A stretch of DNA of 64,000 nt from Symbiodinium natans (GCA_905221605.1 CAJNDS010002656.1:87001-151000), one strand, 5' to 3'; shown: positions 34,116 to 43,565, counted from the first letter of the stretch. The notes: generated by a model from the letters alone, not told the origin. Translations and numbers: made by a program.

Positions 34116-34305
34116 GTTCAGGGTTCAGGGTTCAGGGTTCAGGGTTTAGGGTTTCGGGTTTAGGGTTTAGGGTTTCGGGTTAAGGGTTTAGGGCTCTGCG
34201 GTACAGAGTTTCGTGCTGCGGGCTAAGCAGGGTTTAGGGTTTAGGCTTTGGGGCCATGGGCAGCAGAGCCCGAGTGGCTTCACGGGGCTTAGGGGTTTCA
34301 GCTTG

Positions 34306-34450
34306 TTTGTGGCGCTCGTCAGGGCTTGTAGGGCCTGATGGAAAACAGGGACGTAGGACCTAGGAGGTTGTCTAAGATGTTTTCGATATTTGGATAAGGC
34401 TGTTTGGATTCTGGTGAAGATTCCTTCCCCATAGCCCTGGTGCAACCTTG
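34306..34450 (-). CDS. Minus-strand coding segment
   Basis: Minus reads GYGEGIFTRIQTALSKYRKH then LRQPPRSYVPVFHQALQALT and SATNK; the + strand has stops here. Borders not fixed. Basic, helical. Confidence 0.5.
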
Positions 34451-34465
34451 CGGGCGATGGCTCAG

Positions 34466-34550
34466 ATTCGAGGTATGGTTCATGATCCCAAAGCAGCAGC
34501 ACCCTCGTCGCAACAAGAACTCGTCGCAACAAGAAGCTGCGTGAACACCT
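34466..34550 (+). CDS. Exon-like segment, 85 nt
   Basis: GATGGCTCAG acceptor, ACCT|GTGAGT consensus donor. Reads IRGMVHDPKAAAPSSQQELV then ATRSCVNT. Contains a 16-bp direct repeat (CTCGTCGCAACAAGAA). Confidence 0.5.
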
Positions 34551-34673
34551 GTGAGTTCGAGTTGGGTTTAGGTTTAGGGCTCAGGGTTGAACCTCAGTGC
34601 AGAGGGACTTTAAAGCAGACGCGAAACTTCAACTCTAACTACCCCCTAATCCCCTGCACCCTCGTCTCCATCC

Positions 34674-34730
34674 ATGGAAGAGAGTGAAGACATACCACTG
34701 GCAGACCTTTCAGAGGACGGCGGCTTTCCT
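34674..34730 (+). CDS. Exon-like segment, possible first coding exon
   Basis: Begins at an ATG and reads MEESEDIPLADLSEDGGFP, donor CCT|GTGAAA, phase 0. Acidic. It could open the E/A/P-rich gene downstream. Confidence 0.45.
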
Positions 34731-34844
34731 GTGAAAGCGTGTTTGGGCTTAGGGCTTAGGGTTTTTTTGGCCTAGGGCCTAGAGCTTAATCCCTAGGACT
34801 TAGGGCATGTACAGGACCCTGACAAACCTCAAGCCTAACCGTGG

Positions 34845-34970
34845 CCAAAAGAAAGAGATCCACAAACAATTGCTTCTCACATAGCTGCGTCGTGGGCCAA
34901 CCTCTCATTTTCCTGGCTCTGCCCAGGGAGACTTGCGACGCGCACGTGGCGCTTGCAGCCCTGAGTCCCA
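34845..34970. CDS. Coding-like segment, several frames open
   Basis: Minus reads ARKMRGWPTTQLCEKQLFVD; plus reads CVVGQPLIFLALPRETCDAH. GC-rich, no telomeric units; assignment unresolved. Confidence 0.3.
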
Positions 34971-34974
34971 AACC

Positions 34975-35180
34975 CTATGCCCTATAAACCCTAAACCCTA
35001 TAAACCTATAAACCCTATAACCCTATAAACCCTAGAAACCTATAAACCCTTAGAAACCCTAGAAACCCTAGAAACCCCATAAACGCTATAAACGCTATAA
35101 GCCCTATAAACCCTATGAACCCTATAAACCCTATAAACCCTATAAACCCTAGAACCCTAGAACCCTAGAAACCCTAAACC
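34975..35180. repeat. CCCTATAAA/CCCTAGAAA variant array
   Basis: Nine-base variants of the heptamer repeated about twenty times, showing a local variant that has been amplified. A mirror version (TTTATAGGG) is at 43145-43290. Confidence 0.9.
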
Positions 35181-35233
35181 CTGGACTTTCAGGGCTGCTT
35201 TTGCTCCTTGGGTAGTAGTTAGGAGCTGCGCAG

Positions 35234-35281
35234 GACGAGGAGGACAAGAACGACACCGTGCCCCAAGCAGGACTACAGGAG
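35234..35281 (+). CDS. E/A/P-rich gene exon, 48 nt
   Basis: GCTGCGCAG acceptor, GAG|GTGTCT donor, phase 0/0. Reads DEEDKNDTVPQAGLQE. First clear member of a series of phase-0 exons rich in E, A, P and Q. Confidence 0.65.
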
Positions 35282-35844
35282 GTGTCTGGGGTTTAGGGTT
35301 TAGGGCTTAGGGCTTAGGGTTTAGGGTTTAGGGTTCAGGGTTCAGGGTTCAGGGTTCAGGGTTCAGGGTTTAGGGTTTAGGGTTTAGGGTTCTAATCGAC
35401 TGGAAGGTTTCGAGAGCTTATACGAACTGCTTATCGCAGAGGTTACCATGGTTACCCTACACCCTAATCAAACCCAAGATCCTAAACCCTAAACCCTAAG
35501 CCAAAAACCACAGGATTGAGACCCCAGAACTCTCCCTAGGAGGTACCAGCTCCTCTGTAGGAGGGTCGTGGGAGCCTTCGGGTAGTCAGAGCTAGTCCCG
35601 CGAACCGGATCTTTTGGGGTGTAGGGAGGGGGCCTTCCTTGGTTGAGTAGAGTGGGGTTGTTGTAGCAAAGGTGCCCATCAGGGGCCCCAAAACCTTGAA
35701 ATCCTCAAGCCTTGAAACCCTCAAACCCTCAACCCTCAACCCTAAACCCTAAACCCTAAACCCTAAACCCTAAACCCTAAACCCTAAGCCCTAAACAACC
35801 CTCAAACCCTAAGCCTCCACATGGATTTAGGGTCAGGGCCTCAG

Positions 35845-35876
35845 AGGAAGCTCGGGGCGTGTGGATACGATTGAGG
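35845..35876 (+). CDS. Exon-like segment, 32 nt
   Basis: GGCCTCAG acceptor, AGG|GTAGGC donor; reads EARGVWIRLR. Confidence 0.4.
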
Positions 35877-35965
35877 GTAGGCTTCCTTCTGCACGCGTCC
35901 ACCCGTGACCTCGCTCGTTAGGTTGCGGTTTTGGGGTGTAGGGCTTCGGGCTTCGTGTCTAAGTA

Positions 35966-36066
35966 GGGTTTAGGGTTTAGGGTTTAGGGTTTAGGGTTTA
36001 GGGTTTAGGGTTTAGGGTTTAGGGCTTAGGGCTTAGGGCTTAGGGGTTAGGGTTTAGGGTTTAGGG
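35966..36066. repeat. (TTTAGGG)n array
   Basis: About fourteen heptamers. Confidence 0.95.
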
Positions 36067-36070
36067 AACT

Positions 36071-36110
36071 AAAGAAGGTTGCAGCCACTGGGGGGGGGGC
36101 GAGCTATGGT
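36071..36110. pseudogene. Truncated copy of the 28156-28190 exon start
   Basis: AAAGAAGGTT-CAGCCACTGG and CGAGCT are shared with 28156-28190, but a G run replaces GCGG and similarity then ends. A broken duplicate of an acceptor plus exon start. Confidence 0.55.
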
Positions 36111-36378
36111 GTTGCGTCCCCTTGACACATACTAAGGATCAGAATATTATTGTAACATTTGTTGTGTTTTTGTTCGTATGGCTGTTATGATGATGATTGG
36201 CAGTTGATGATTGTTTTTACTCTTCTTGTTGTTCTGGTTATTAAGTGTAATGGTTGTCACCTGCCAGTGTGTAGGGTTTGGGGGTATTGGTAGGGCATAC
36301 TCTACCCGTGAGCTTTTAAACCCTAGACCCTAAGTGCTAAGACCTCAACCGCAAGCCTTGTAAGCCCGAAAGCCCGAG

Positions 36379-36420
36379 GGTGTGTCGACGACACCGACGA
36401 TGGGGGCGAGTGCCAGTGCC
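36379..36420 (+). CDS. E/A/P-rich gene exon
   Basis: GCCCGAG acceptor; GVSTTPTMGASASA, phase 0/0 with donor GCC|GTCACTTGG. The sequence after the donor matches the GCTACTTGG after the B-type exons below. Confidence 0.45.
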
Positions 36421-36591
36421 GTCACTTGGCTTAGCGGAGCTGTCTCGGGTTTTGGATTGTAGGTTGCCTGGTTGATAGTGAGTCGCGGGAGGGCTTAGGT
36501 TTTAGGATTTCGGGGTTAGGGTTGAGGATTTAGAGACGCGAGAGGTTCCCTTGTTCAAGTGCAGACGAATGGGCCTGGTTTGGGATTATAG

Positions 36592-36675
36592 GTGGCGGGC
36601 ACCCCAAAGCGCTTAGCCCTAAGCCCTGGATCCGAAACTGTGGCTCCTGGTGACGAGGATGCTCGGATATCCCTT
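36592..36675 (+). CDS. Exon-like segment, 84 nt
   Basis: GGATTATAG acceptor, CTT|GTTTAAG donor, 28 codons phase 0/0: VAGTPKRLALSPGSETVAPG then DEDARISL. Confidence 0.55.
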
Positions 36676-36870
36676 GTTTAAGTAGCTCCAAAAGACCCGT
36701 TCTGTGCAAGGTGTAGAGTTTCGGGTTTAGGGTTTAATCCGGGTTTAGGGTTTAGGGTTTAGGGTTTAGGGTTTAGGGTTTAGAGTTAGGGTTTAGGGTT
36801 TAGGGTTTAGGGTTTGGAGTTTAGGGTTTAGAGTTTAGGGTTTAGGGTTTAGGGTTTAGGGCGCGCTGAG

Positions 36871-36939
36871 GAGAAGCCGGCGACAGCTTCGGCTCCCGAA
36901 GCAGATGGGGGAGCCAACCCTGACCAGGCACCGGAGGGG
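36871..36939 (+). CDS. E/A/P-rich gene exon, 69 nt
   Basis: GCGCTGAG acceptor, GGG|GTTTAGGG donor, phase 0/0. Reads EKPATASAPEADGGANPDQA then PEG. Homologous to 37660-37710, 789 bp downstream. Confidence 0.65.
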
Positions 36940-37039
36940 GTTTAGGGTTTGGGGTTTAGGATTTAGGGTTTAGGGTTGAGGGTTTGGGGTTTAGGGTTGA
37001 AGGTTTAGGGTTTAGGGTTTGGGGTGGAGTTGCACTCAG

Positions 37040-37260
37040 GAGACTGCAGCAGCAATCACCAAAACCTCTTGACCCCCATCCCGAAATAGGTGGCAGCGTT
37101 GAAACGCGTTGCAAGTAATTAGGGTTTTTCCAGAGCACGAGCTGGCGCACCTTTTTTTTGGGAGTCTTTTGCATATTTGGGTCCATGGCCCCGGCAACGA
37201 GCATCGCGATTGACTCTCCGAGACGATGCGGGCATTTCCCAAAATAGGGGTACCCCCTTT
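37040..37260. other. Coding-like segment, both strands open
   Basis: Plus: a CACTCAG|GAG acceptor starts ETAAAITKTS, similar to the C-type exons. Minus: MLVAGAMDPNMQKTPKKKVR is also convincing. Unresolved. Confidence 0.3.
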
Positions 37261-37659
37261 TTATACCCCCTAAACCCGAAACCCTAAACCCTAAACCCTA
37301 AACCCTAAACCCTAAACCCTAAACCCTAAACCCTAAAATCCCCTGACAGCCCCAAACAGGGTACCACCCCCAGTACATGTGGAAGCCTCGTGCTCTAAAT
37401 TGCTGAAGTCTTCCGCCGCTGCCGACAGCAAGTTGGCATGTGGGGGTTACCGAAAACAAGGGCACCCTTTTAGGGTTTAGGGTTTAGGGTTTAGGGTTTA
37501 GGGTTTGGGGTTTAGGGTTTAGGGTTTGGAGTTTAGGGTTTAGAGTTTAGGGTTTAGGGTTTAGGGGCTCCCTTTAAGGGGATTCTCCTCTATTTGGGGT
37601 AGAAAAGGGCGTCTGGCATGGCTGTTTGGGTTGGTGTGCCGGTCCCTGGTAGCCTTCAG

Positions 37660-37710
37660 GAGAAGCTGCCGACAGCTGCAGCTCCACAAGTAGCTGACCA
37701 GGCACCGATG
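37660..37710 (+). CDS. E/A/P-rich gene exon, 51 nt
   Basis: AGCCTTCAG acceptor, ATG|GTTTAGGG donor, 17 codons phase 0/0: EKLPTAAAPQVADQAPM. The telomeric array supplies the donor. Confidence 0.7.
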
Positions 37711-37897
37711 GTTTAGGGTTTAGGGTTTAAGGTTTAGGGTTTAGGGTTTAGGGTCTGGCGCGGAGTTGCATCAAGAGACGGTAGGGCATCTAAAGTATCC
37801 AAAGCTCCACCAAAACCCATTGCCGCCATGCTCACGAGGTGAGTTGGAACTGACGCACTCGTTATGTAGCTCTTCTTGTTTATTTATCAGCCCAAAT

Positions 37898-37991
37898 GGT
37901 CTTAAGTACCTATCTGGGAGACACTTCCCCAAACCATAACTGTAATTCCTATTATAGAGACCCTACTTTCTACTATGTAGGTACTTAGGAC
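37898..37991. mobile_element. Hairpin (MITE-like) element without telomeric insert
   Basis: Ends GGTCTTAAGTACCTAT and ATGTAGGTACTTAGGAC are inverted repeats. It is the uninterrupted counterpart of 42588-42744. Confidence 0.7.
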
Positions 37992-38162
37992 TTTTTGACA
38001 AGAAATCATGTCAGCTCAGCCGTAACGTTGACGCTTCAGGGCATAGCATGTAGGGTTTAGGCTTGTCCCTACAAGTTGCAACAGATCTGTCAGAATGCTC
38101 AGTGCAAGCTGGGAGTCAGAAGGAGGGCACTCTCACGCCTACGCCCAAGTTGAGTGCCACGG

Positions 38163-38225
38163 GAGGTCCCAGAAGTGCCAGCCGCCGCACAAGCAGCCGG
38201 CCCATCTGCGGACGAGGCTACAGCG
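38163..38225 (+). CDS. Exon A1
   Basis: EVPEVPAAAQAAGPSADEAT then A, donor GCG|GTATAA. Acceptor CACGG|GAG lacks AG; if used at all, splicing must shift to GGGAG. Confidence 0.5.
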
Positions 38226-38404
38226 GTATAACGTGAGTTCTGAAATGCTAGAAACACCCTAAACCAACCGCAACTCATAGACTATATGAAAAGTTGAAGG
38301 AGATGTTGGGCATGAAAACGCATATACTTGGTATCTGGTGCACTATATGCCCTGTGTGAGAACGGCCTTTTTCGGCCGCATGTTTTTTTCGCAAAAGAGT
38401 GCAG

Positions 38405-38458
38405 GAGATGCCAACTGCAACGGCCGCGGCAGCTGCAGCAGCCCCGCAGAAAGAGCAG
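38405..38458 (+). CDS. Exon B1
   Basis: AGTGCAG|GAG acceptor; EMPTATAAAAAAAPQKEQ; GC donor CAG|GCTACT, phase 0/0. Confidence 0.55.
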
Positions 38459-38729
38459 GCTACTTGGTTGGCCGGGAGTGTTGGCTAGGCTTGTAGCTTC
38501 CGGGTTTAAGCTTCGGGTTGCAAGTAATCATTTCTTGATACAAGGCATGACGTGACTTAAGCAGACCCTCCCCAGTTTGCCCTTAAGCCACTCTGATTCC
38601 GAGCATCCCAAGAGCAACACCCAAACCAACCCTCAAAACTCCGAGCCAACGAGCCCCTGATCCCGAGACCAGGTTTGTGGGGAATAGGGTTGAGCGTGCC
38701 CTGAACACATTAAGATCTGTAGCAGCTAG

Positions 38730-38798
38730 GAGACGTCCGCGGCAGCGGCAGCTGTTAGCGAGGAGAAGAAGGCCGGCTTCGTTCCGTTTCTGTTCAGG
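38730..38798 (+). CDS. Exon C1
   Basis: CAGCTAG|GAG acceptor; ETSAAAAAVSEEKKAGFVPF then LFR; donor AGG|GTACAG, phase 0/0. Confidence 0.6.
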
Positions 38799-38950
38799 GT
38801 ACAGGAGGCAGGGTTTAGGCATGTCCCTACAAGTTACACCAGATCTGTCAGAATGCTGAGTGCAAGGGTAGGGTGTAGTATATCAGTTGCGCAACTCGGG
38901 GTCAGAAGGGGGGGGCAGTCTCACGCCAACGCCCAAGTTGAGTGCCGCAA

Positions 38951-39013
38951 GAGGTCCCAGAAGTGCCAGCCGCCGCGCAAGCAGCCGGCCCGCCTGCGGA
39001 CGAGGCTTCAGCT
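38951..39013 (+). CDS. Exon A2
   Basis: Same as A1 with GPPADEAS changes; acceptor position reads CGCAA|GAG; donor GCT|GTATGA. Confidence 0.45.
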
Positions 39014-39190
39014 GTATGACGTGAGTTCTGAAACCCTAGAAACACCCTAAACCCCAACTCAATAGACTATATGACAAGTTGAAGGAAATGTTGGGCATGA
39101 AGACGCAAATACTGGGTATCTTGTGCACTATATGCCATGTGTGAGAAGGGTCTTGTTCGGCCGCATGCTTTTTGTCATAACAGAGTGCAG

Positions 39191-39244
39191 GAGATGCCAC
39201 CTGCAACGGCCGCAGCAGCTGCAGCAGACCCGCAGAAAGATCAG
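39191..39244 (+). CDS. Exon B2
   Basis: AGTGCAG acceptor; EMPPATAAAAAADPQKDQ; GC donor CAG|GCTAGT. Confidence 0.55.
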
Positions 39245-39518
39245 GCTAGTTGGTTGGCCGGGAGTGTTGGCTACGCTTGTAGCTTCAGAGTGTAAGGTTC
39301 GGGTTGTAAGTATTCATGTCCTGATACAAGGCATGTGACTTAAGCAGACCCTCCCCAGTTTGCCCTTAAGCCACTCTGATTCCGAGCATCCCAAGAGCAA
39401 CACCCAAACCAACCTCCTCAAAATTCCGAGCCAAACAACAAGCTCCTACACCCTAGACTAGCTTTGTTGGGAATACGGTTGAGCGTGCCCTGAACACATT
39501 AAGATCTGTAGCAGCTAG

Positions 39519-39587
39519 GAGACGTCCGTGGCAGCGGCAGCTGTTAGCGAGGAGAAGAAGGCCGGCTTCGTTCCGTTTCTGTTAGAG
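39519..39587 (+). CDS. Exon C2
   Basis: ETSVAAAAVSEEKKAGFVPF then LLE; GAG|GCTTCA suggests a GC donor where C1 has GT. Confidence 0.55.
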
Positions 39588-39745
39588 GCTTCAGGGTATA
39601 GGATGCAGGGTTTAGGCATGTCCCTACAAGTTACACCAGATCTGGCAGAATGCTGAGTGCAAGGGTAGGGTGTAGTATATCAGTTGCGCAACTCGGAGTC
39701 ATAAGGGGGGCAGTCTCACGCCTACGTCCAAGTTGAGTGCCACAG

Positions 39746-39808
39746 AAGGTCCCAGAAGTGTCAGCCGCCGCGCAAGCAGCCGGCCCATCTGCGGACGAGG
39801 CTTCAGCT
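39746..39808 (+). CDS. Exon A3
   Basis: CCACAG|AAG acceptor intact; KVPEVSAAAQAAGPSADEAS; donor GCT|GTATGA. Confidence 0.5.
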
Positions 39809-39981
39809 GTATGACGTGAGGTCTGAAACCCTAGAAGCACCCTAAACTCCAACTCATAGACTATGTGACAGTTGAAGGAAATGTTGGGCATGACAACGCA
39901 TATACTTGGTATCTGGTGCACTATATGCCCTGTGCGAGAACGGCCTTGTCCGGCCGCATGCTTTGTCACAAAAGAGTGCAG

Positions 39982-40035
39982 GAGATGCCACCTGCAACGG
40001 CCGCGGCAGCTGCAGCAGCCCCGCAGAAAGAGCAG
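39982..40035 (+). CDS. Exon B3
   Basis: EMPPATAAAAAAAPQKEQ; GC donor CAG|GCCAGT. Confidence 0.55.
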
Positions 40036-40300
40036 GCCAGTTGGTGGGCCGGGAGTGTTGGCTAAGGTTGTAGCTTCAGGGTTTCAGGTTCGGGTTTTAA
40101 GCTTTGAACCTTAGATGCAAGATGATGCAAGGCATGACGCGACTTAAGCAGACCCTCCCCAGTTTGTCCTTAGGCCACTCTGATTCCGAGCATCGTAAGA
40201 GCAATACCAAATCCTCAAACTCCGAGCTGATCAACAAGCTGTAGTTTCGGGGAATAGGGTTTAGAGTGCCCCTGAAAACATCAAGATCTGCGGCAGCTAG

Positions 40301-40369
40301 GAGACGTCCGCAGCAGCGGCAGTCGTTAGCGAGGAGAAGAAGGCCGGCTTCGCTCCGTTTCTGTTCAGG
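40301..40369 (+). CDS. Exon C3
   Basis: ETSAAAAVVSEEKKAGFAPF then LFR; donor AGG|GTTCGG. Confidence 0.55.
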
Positions 40370-40537
40370 GTTCGGTTGTCTTTGCTGAGGCCTCAGGGTA
40401 TAGGATGCAGGGGTTTAGGCTTGTTCCCTACAAGATACACCAGATCTGTCAGAATGCTCAGTGCATGGGTCGGGTGTACTACCAGCTGCTCAACTCGGGG
40501 GTCAGAAGAGGGCAGTCTCACGCCTAAGCCCAAGTTG

Positions 40538-40752
40538 AAAACGAAGGAAGAAAAGAAAGAAAAAGAGGAGATGAAAAAGAAAGAGCTTGAACAAGAGATG
40601 GAGAAAATCAATGAAAAAGAGGACAAGGAAGAGAAAGAGAAAGAGGAAATGAAAGAAGAAGAGGAACAAATAAGAAAAAATACAAATAAAAAGAACAAAT
40701 ACTAAGAAACAAAAGAAAAACATAAATAGCAGAAGAAGAAGAAGAAGAGCCG
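40538..40752. repeat. Purine-rich (GAAAAAGA/GAAGAA) insert in unit 4
   Basis: About 200 bases of G/A on the + strand, giving a K/E-rich open frame that is a simple-repeat artefact. It accounts for the extra length of this unit. Confidence 0.8.
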
Positions 40753-40755
40753 CAG

Positions 40756-40818
40756 GAGTCGGTACCAGCAGTGCCAGCCGCCGCACAAGCAACTGGCCCT
40801 TCTGCGGAGGCTTCAGCG
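40756..40818 (+). CDS. Exon A4
   Basis: GCCGCAG|GAG acceptor; ESVPAVPAAAQATGPSAEAS then A; GC donor GCG|GCCATG. Same 63-nt length as A1-A3. Confidence 0.5.
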
Positions 40819-41084
40819 GCCATGCGGGATTTTAAACCCTCAGCCCCCGACTCTATACCTAGGACCGGGAGTAGGCCCTCATTTCCTTTTTTTTTGGGGG
40901 GGGGGGGGGGGTTGGGTTCCCTTGTAATCCCCTTAAAATACCCCACACCGCAACTCATAGACTGCATGCCAAGTTGAAGGAATTGCGAGGACTCAAGCCT
41001 TGCACTTGGTATCTTGCACACTAAGCCCTGTTTGAGGACAGCCTTGTTCGGCCCATGATTCATCGCAAAAGAGTCGGAGTGCAG

Positions 41085-41138
41085 GAGATGCCACCTGCAA
41101 CGGCCGCAGCAGCTGCAGCAGCCCCGCAGAAAGAGCAG
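41085..41138 (+). CDS. Exon B4
   Basis: AGTGCAG acceptor; EMPPATAAAAAAAPQKEQ; GC donor CAG|GCTAGT. No C exon follows. Confidence 0.5.
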
Positions 41139-41317
41139 GCTAGTTGGCGAGCTGGGAGTGTTGGCTGGGCTTGGATCTTCAGGGTTTATGGTTTGGGTTT
41201 AGGGTTCATGGATGTTCAGGGTTACCCTTAAACCCGAAACCCTACCAAGCGGCCTGAACCCTGAAGTGGGCGTGTTTGAGCAACCCTGAACCCTAAACCT
41301 TTTGAACCGCGTTTAAG

Positions 41318-41400
41318 CATCATCATGATCATGATCATGATCATCATCATGATCAGGATCATCATCGTGGTCGTCATCATCATCATCATAATCATAATTA
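41318..41400. repeat. ATC/ATG microsatellite
   Basis: ATCATGATCATG units; the I/M-rich open frame is an artefact. Confidence 0.9.
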
Positions 41401-41689
41401 ATCATCACTCATTTCGCTCAAGTCTTCAAGCCACGAGGAAGCTCCCCCCGGTTGCTCAACTTAAACACGCCCTGCGTTCCACCTCCGTGCAGCAGATGCA
41501 ACACCTAACCCCTCTTCTAAGGATTTGGAGATTCGGTAGTGGCAGGTTCGTGGCTCGCTCTAGCCCCGAGCCCTCAAACCCTGCAACTGATCAGTTTCAA
41601 GTATCCCTAAACCCTAAACCCTAAACCCCAAACCCTAAACCCTAAACCCTAAACCCTAAACCCTAAGCCCTACAAGTAAGTCGGATCAG

Positions 41690-41740
41690 GAGCGGCCACT
41701 GGCGGCAGCGCCGCAGGCAGCCCGCCCTGCGGGCGAAGAG
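41690..41740 (+). CDS. E/A/P-rich gene exon (B-like), 51 nt
   Basis: CGGATCAG|GAG acceptor; ERPLAAAPQAARPAGEE; GC donor GAG|GCCACGTGG, phase 0/0, as in the B exons. Confidence 0.55.
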
Positions 41741-41784
41741 GCCACGTGGGCGGCAAGGCTTGGGTCTTATAAGGCTTTCGGGCT

Positions 41785-41943
41785 AAGCCCTAAACCCTAA
41801 ACCCTAAACCCTAAACCCTAAACCCTAAACCCTAAACCCTAAAGCCTAAAGCCCTAAACCCTAAACCCTAAACCCTAAACCCTAAACCCTAAACCCTAAA
41901 CCCTAAACCCTAAACCCTAAACCCTAAACCCTAAACCCTAGCC
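41785..41943. repeat. (CCCTAAA)n array
   Basis: About twenty-two heptamers. Confidence 0.95.
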
Positions 41944-42007
41944 CTTTAGGCTCTTGGGCTTTTCAGGGCTCTAGCTGCTAGGGATCCCAAGAAACGCTGG
42001 ATGCCAG

Positions 42008-42063
42008 GGCCTCTTCTTCGTCGACGCGGCTGGCGAGGCTGCTGCCGCCGCCGAGGCCTCGCG
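42008..42063 (+). CDS. Exon-like segment, A-rich
   Basis: GATGCCAG acceptor; GLFFVDAAGEAAAAAEAS, donor GCG|GTGTGC. Confidence 0.5.
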
Positions 42064-42077
42064 GTGTGCGGGGCTTG

Positions 42078-42156
42078 GGTTTAGGGTTTCATTAGGGTTT
42101 AGGGTTTAGGGTTTAGGGTTTAGGGTTTAGGGTTTAGGGTTTAGGGTTTAGGGTTG
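42078..42156. repeat. (TTTAGGG)n array
   Basis: About ten heptamers. Confidence 0.95.
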
Positions 42157-42322
42157 AAACGTGTAGGGTGAACAGCTTATAGGCTGTGGCCCGAAAAGGC
42201 TTAGGGTTAGCTGCGCTGCTTACCAGTTTGGGTTGAAAAGAAAAAGGGTTTATGGTTTAGGGTTTTGCTTGAGTTTGGTGGCTTTGCTCGAGCCCTTTTT
42301 TTAACCCCCCTGGTTTTTGTAG

Positions 42323-42354
42323 GACACCTCAGAACTCCTGAAGGGATACACAAA
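42323..42354 (+). CDS. Exon-like segment, 32 nt
   Basis: Strong acceptor GGTTTTTGTAG; DTSELLKGYT; donor CAAA|GTAGGC. Confidence 0.45.
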
Positions 42355-42587
42355 GTAGGCTTGGGGTTCTTCAGGGCAGGGCTTTAGGATCTAGGGTGTA
42401 AGGTTGGAGGATTTTGGCCACCCTAGACCCTGTAAGCCCTCTTAACCTTCCATAAACCCTATTCACCGTAAACCCTAAACCCCATACACCCTGAACCCTT
42501 TACACCCTATACACCCTGAACCCTAAACCCTATAAACCCTGAATGCCCTAAACCCTGAACCACAGCTTAGGGTACCTGAACCCAAAG

Positions 42588-42744
42588 GGTCCGAAGAACC
42601 GATATGGGGGACACTTCCCCAAACCATACGAGTAATTCCTAGCCCTAAACCCTAAACCCTAAACCCTACACCCTAAACCCTAAACCCTAAACTCCAAACC
42701 CTAAACCCTAAACCCTACTTTCTACTATGTAGGTACTTAGGACC
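42588..42744. mobile_element. Hairpin element interrupted by a CCCTAAA array
   Basis: Same element as 37898-37991: flanks ACACTTCCCCAAACCATA and CCCTACTTTCTACTATGTAG match. Where the other copy has 9 bases (37952-37960) this one has 71 bases of CCCTAAA units (42642-42712). Confidence 0.75.
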
Positions 42745-42777
42745 CTTTAACTTGAAGCCCGACGCCAGGCCAGCAAG

Positions 42778-42821
42778 GAAACGCCGCCAACTCCTGCGCC
42801 GGCTCCAGCACCTTTGCAGCG
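42778..42821 (+). CDS. E/A/P-rich gene exon
   Basis: ETPPTPAPAPAPLQ, donor CG|GTTTAGGG. An alternative acceptor at 42773 gives QGNAANSCAGSSTFAA in phase 0/0. Confidence 0.45.
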
Positions 42822-43000
42822 GTTTAGGGTTTAGGGTTTAGGGTTTAGGGTTTAGGGTTTAGGGTTTAGGGTTTAGGGTTTAGGGTTTAGGGTTTAGGTT
42901 AGGGTTTAGGGTTTAGGGTTTAGGGTTTAGGGTTTAGGGTTTAGGGTTTAGGGTTTAGGGTTTAGGGTTTAGGGTTTAGGGTTTAGGGTTTGCTGCAGAG
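42822..43000. repeat. (TTTAGGG)n array
   Basis: About twenty-five heptamers. Confidence 0.95.
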
Positions 43001-43039
43001 TGAGGTTCCACAGGCCGGAAAGGCCCCTAAACTGGAGGG

Positions 43040-43300
43040 CTAGGGTGTAGGGTAGGGTTTAGGGCTGGGGTTTAGGGTTTAGGGTTTAGGGTTTAGTGTG
43101 TTGGTTTAGGGTTTAGGGTTTAGGGTTTAGGCTTTAGGGTTTAGGGTTTATAGGGTTTATAGGGTTTAGGGTTTATAGGGTTTACAGGGTTTATAGGGTT
43201 TTCAGGGTTTATAGGGTTTATAGGGTGTATAGGGTTTATAGGGTTTATAGGCTTTATAGGGTTTATAGGGTTTATGGGTTTATGGGGTTTGTACGGTTTG
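43040..43300. repeat. TTTAGGG and TTTATAGGG variant array
   Basis: The nine-base TTTATAGGG form repeats about fifteen times at 43145-43290. Confidence 0.9.
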
Positions 43301-43565
43301 AGGTTCTGCAGGCCGGAAGGCCCCGTAAACTGGAGGCTTAGGGTGTTGAGGGTTTAGGGTTTAGGGCTAGGGTTTAGGGCTTGGGGTTTTGGTTTAGGGT
43401 TTAGGGTTTAGGGTTCAACCCTCAACCCTAAAGCCTCATTCCTCAACCCTACACACCCCTAAAGCCACTTTGGGGGGTGGTTTCGGACCTGAGACTGAAG
43501 TGTTCGGGCCTGAGTCTGGTTGTACCTTTCTAAACCCGTAGACCCTAAACCCTAAACCCTAAACC

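Larger units (their letters stand above)
38051..41200 (+). repeat. Tandem array of ~0.76-0.8-kb units, each with three phase-0 exons
   Basis: Units start at the words TAGGC(T/A)TGT(C)CCTACAAG at about 38051, 38811, 39608 and 40412. Each holds an A (63 nt), B (54 nt) and C (69 nt) exon; the fourth has a 200-bp purine-rich insert and lacks C. Amplification therefore multiplied whole exon trios of the E/A/P-rich gene. Confidence 0.8.

Noticed and set aside
40376-40705. K/E-rich charged protein
   Set aside because: Purine-rich simple-sequence insert inside a duplicated unit; neighbouring units lack it.
41325-41624. I/M-rich + strand protein
   Set aside because: Starts in an ATC/ATG microsatellite; the later part has no exon-like borders.
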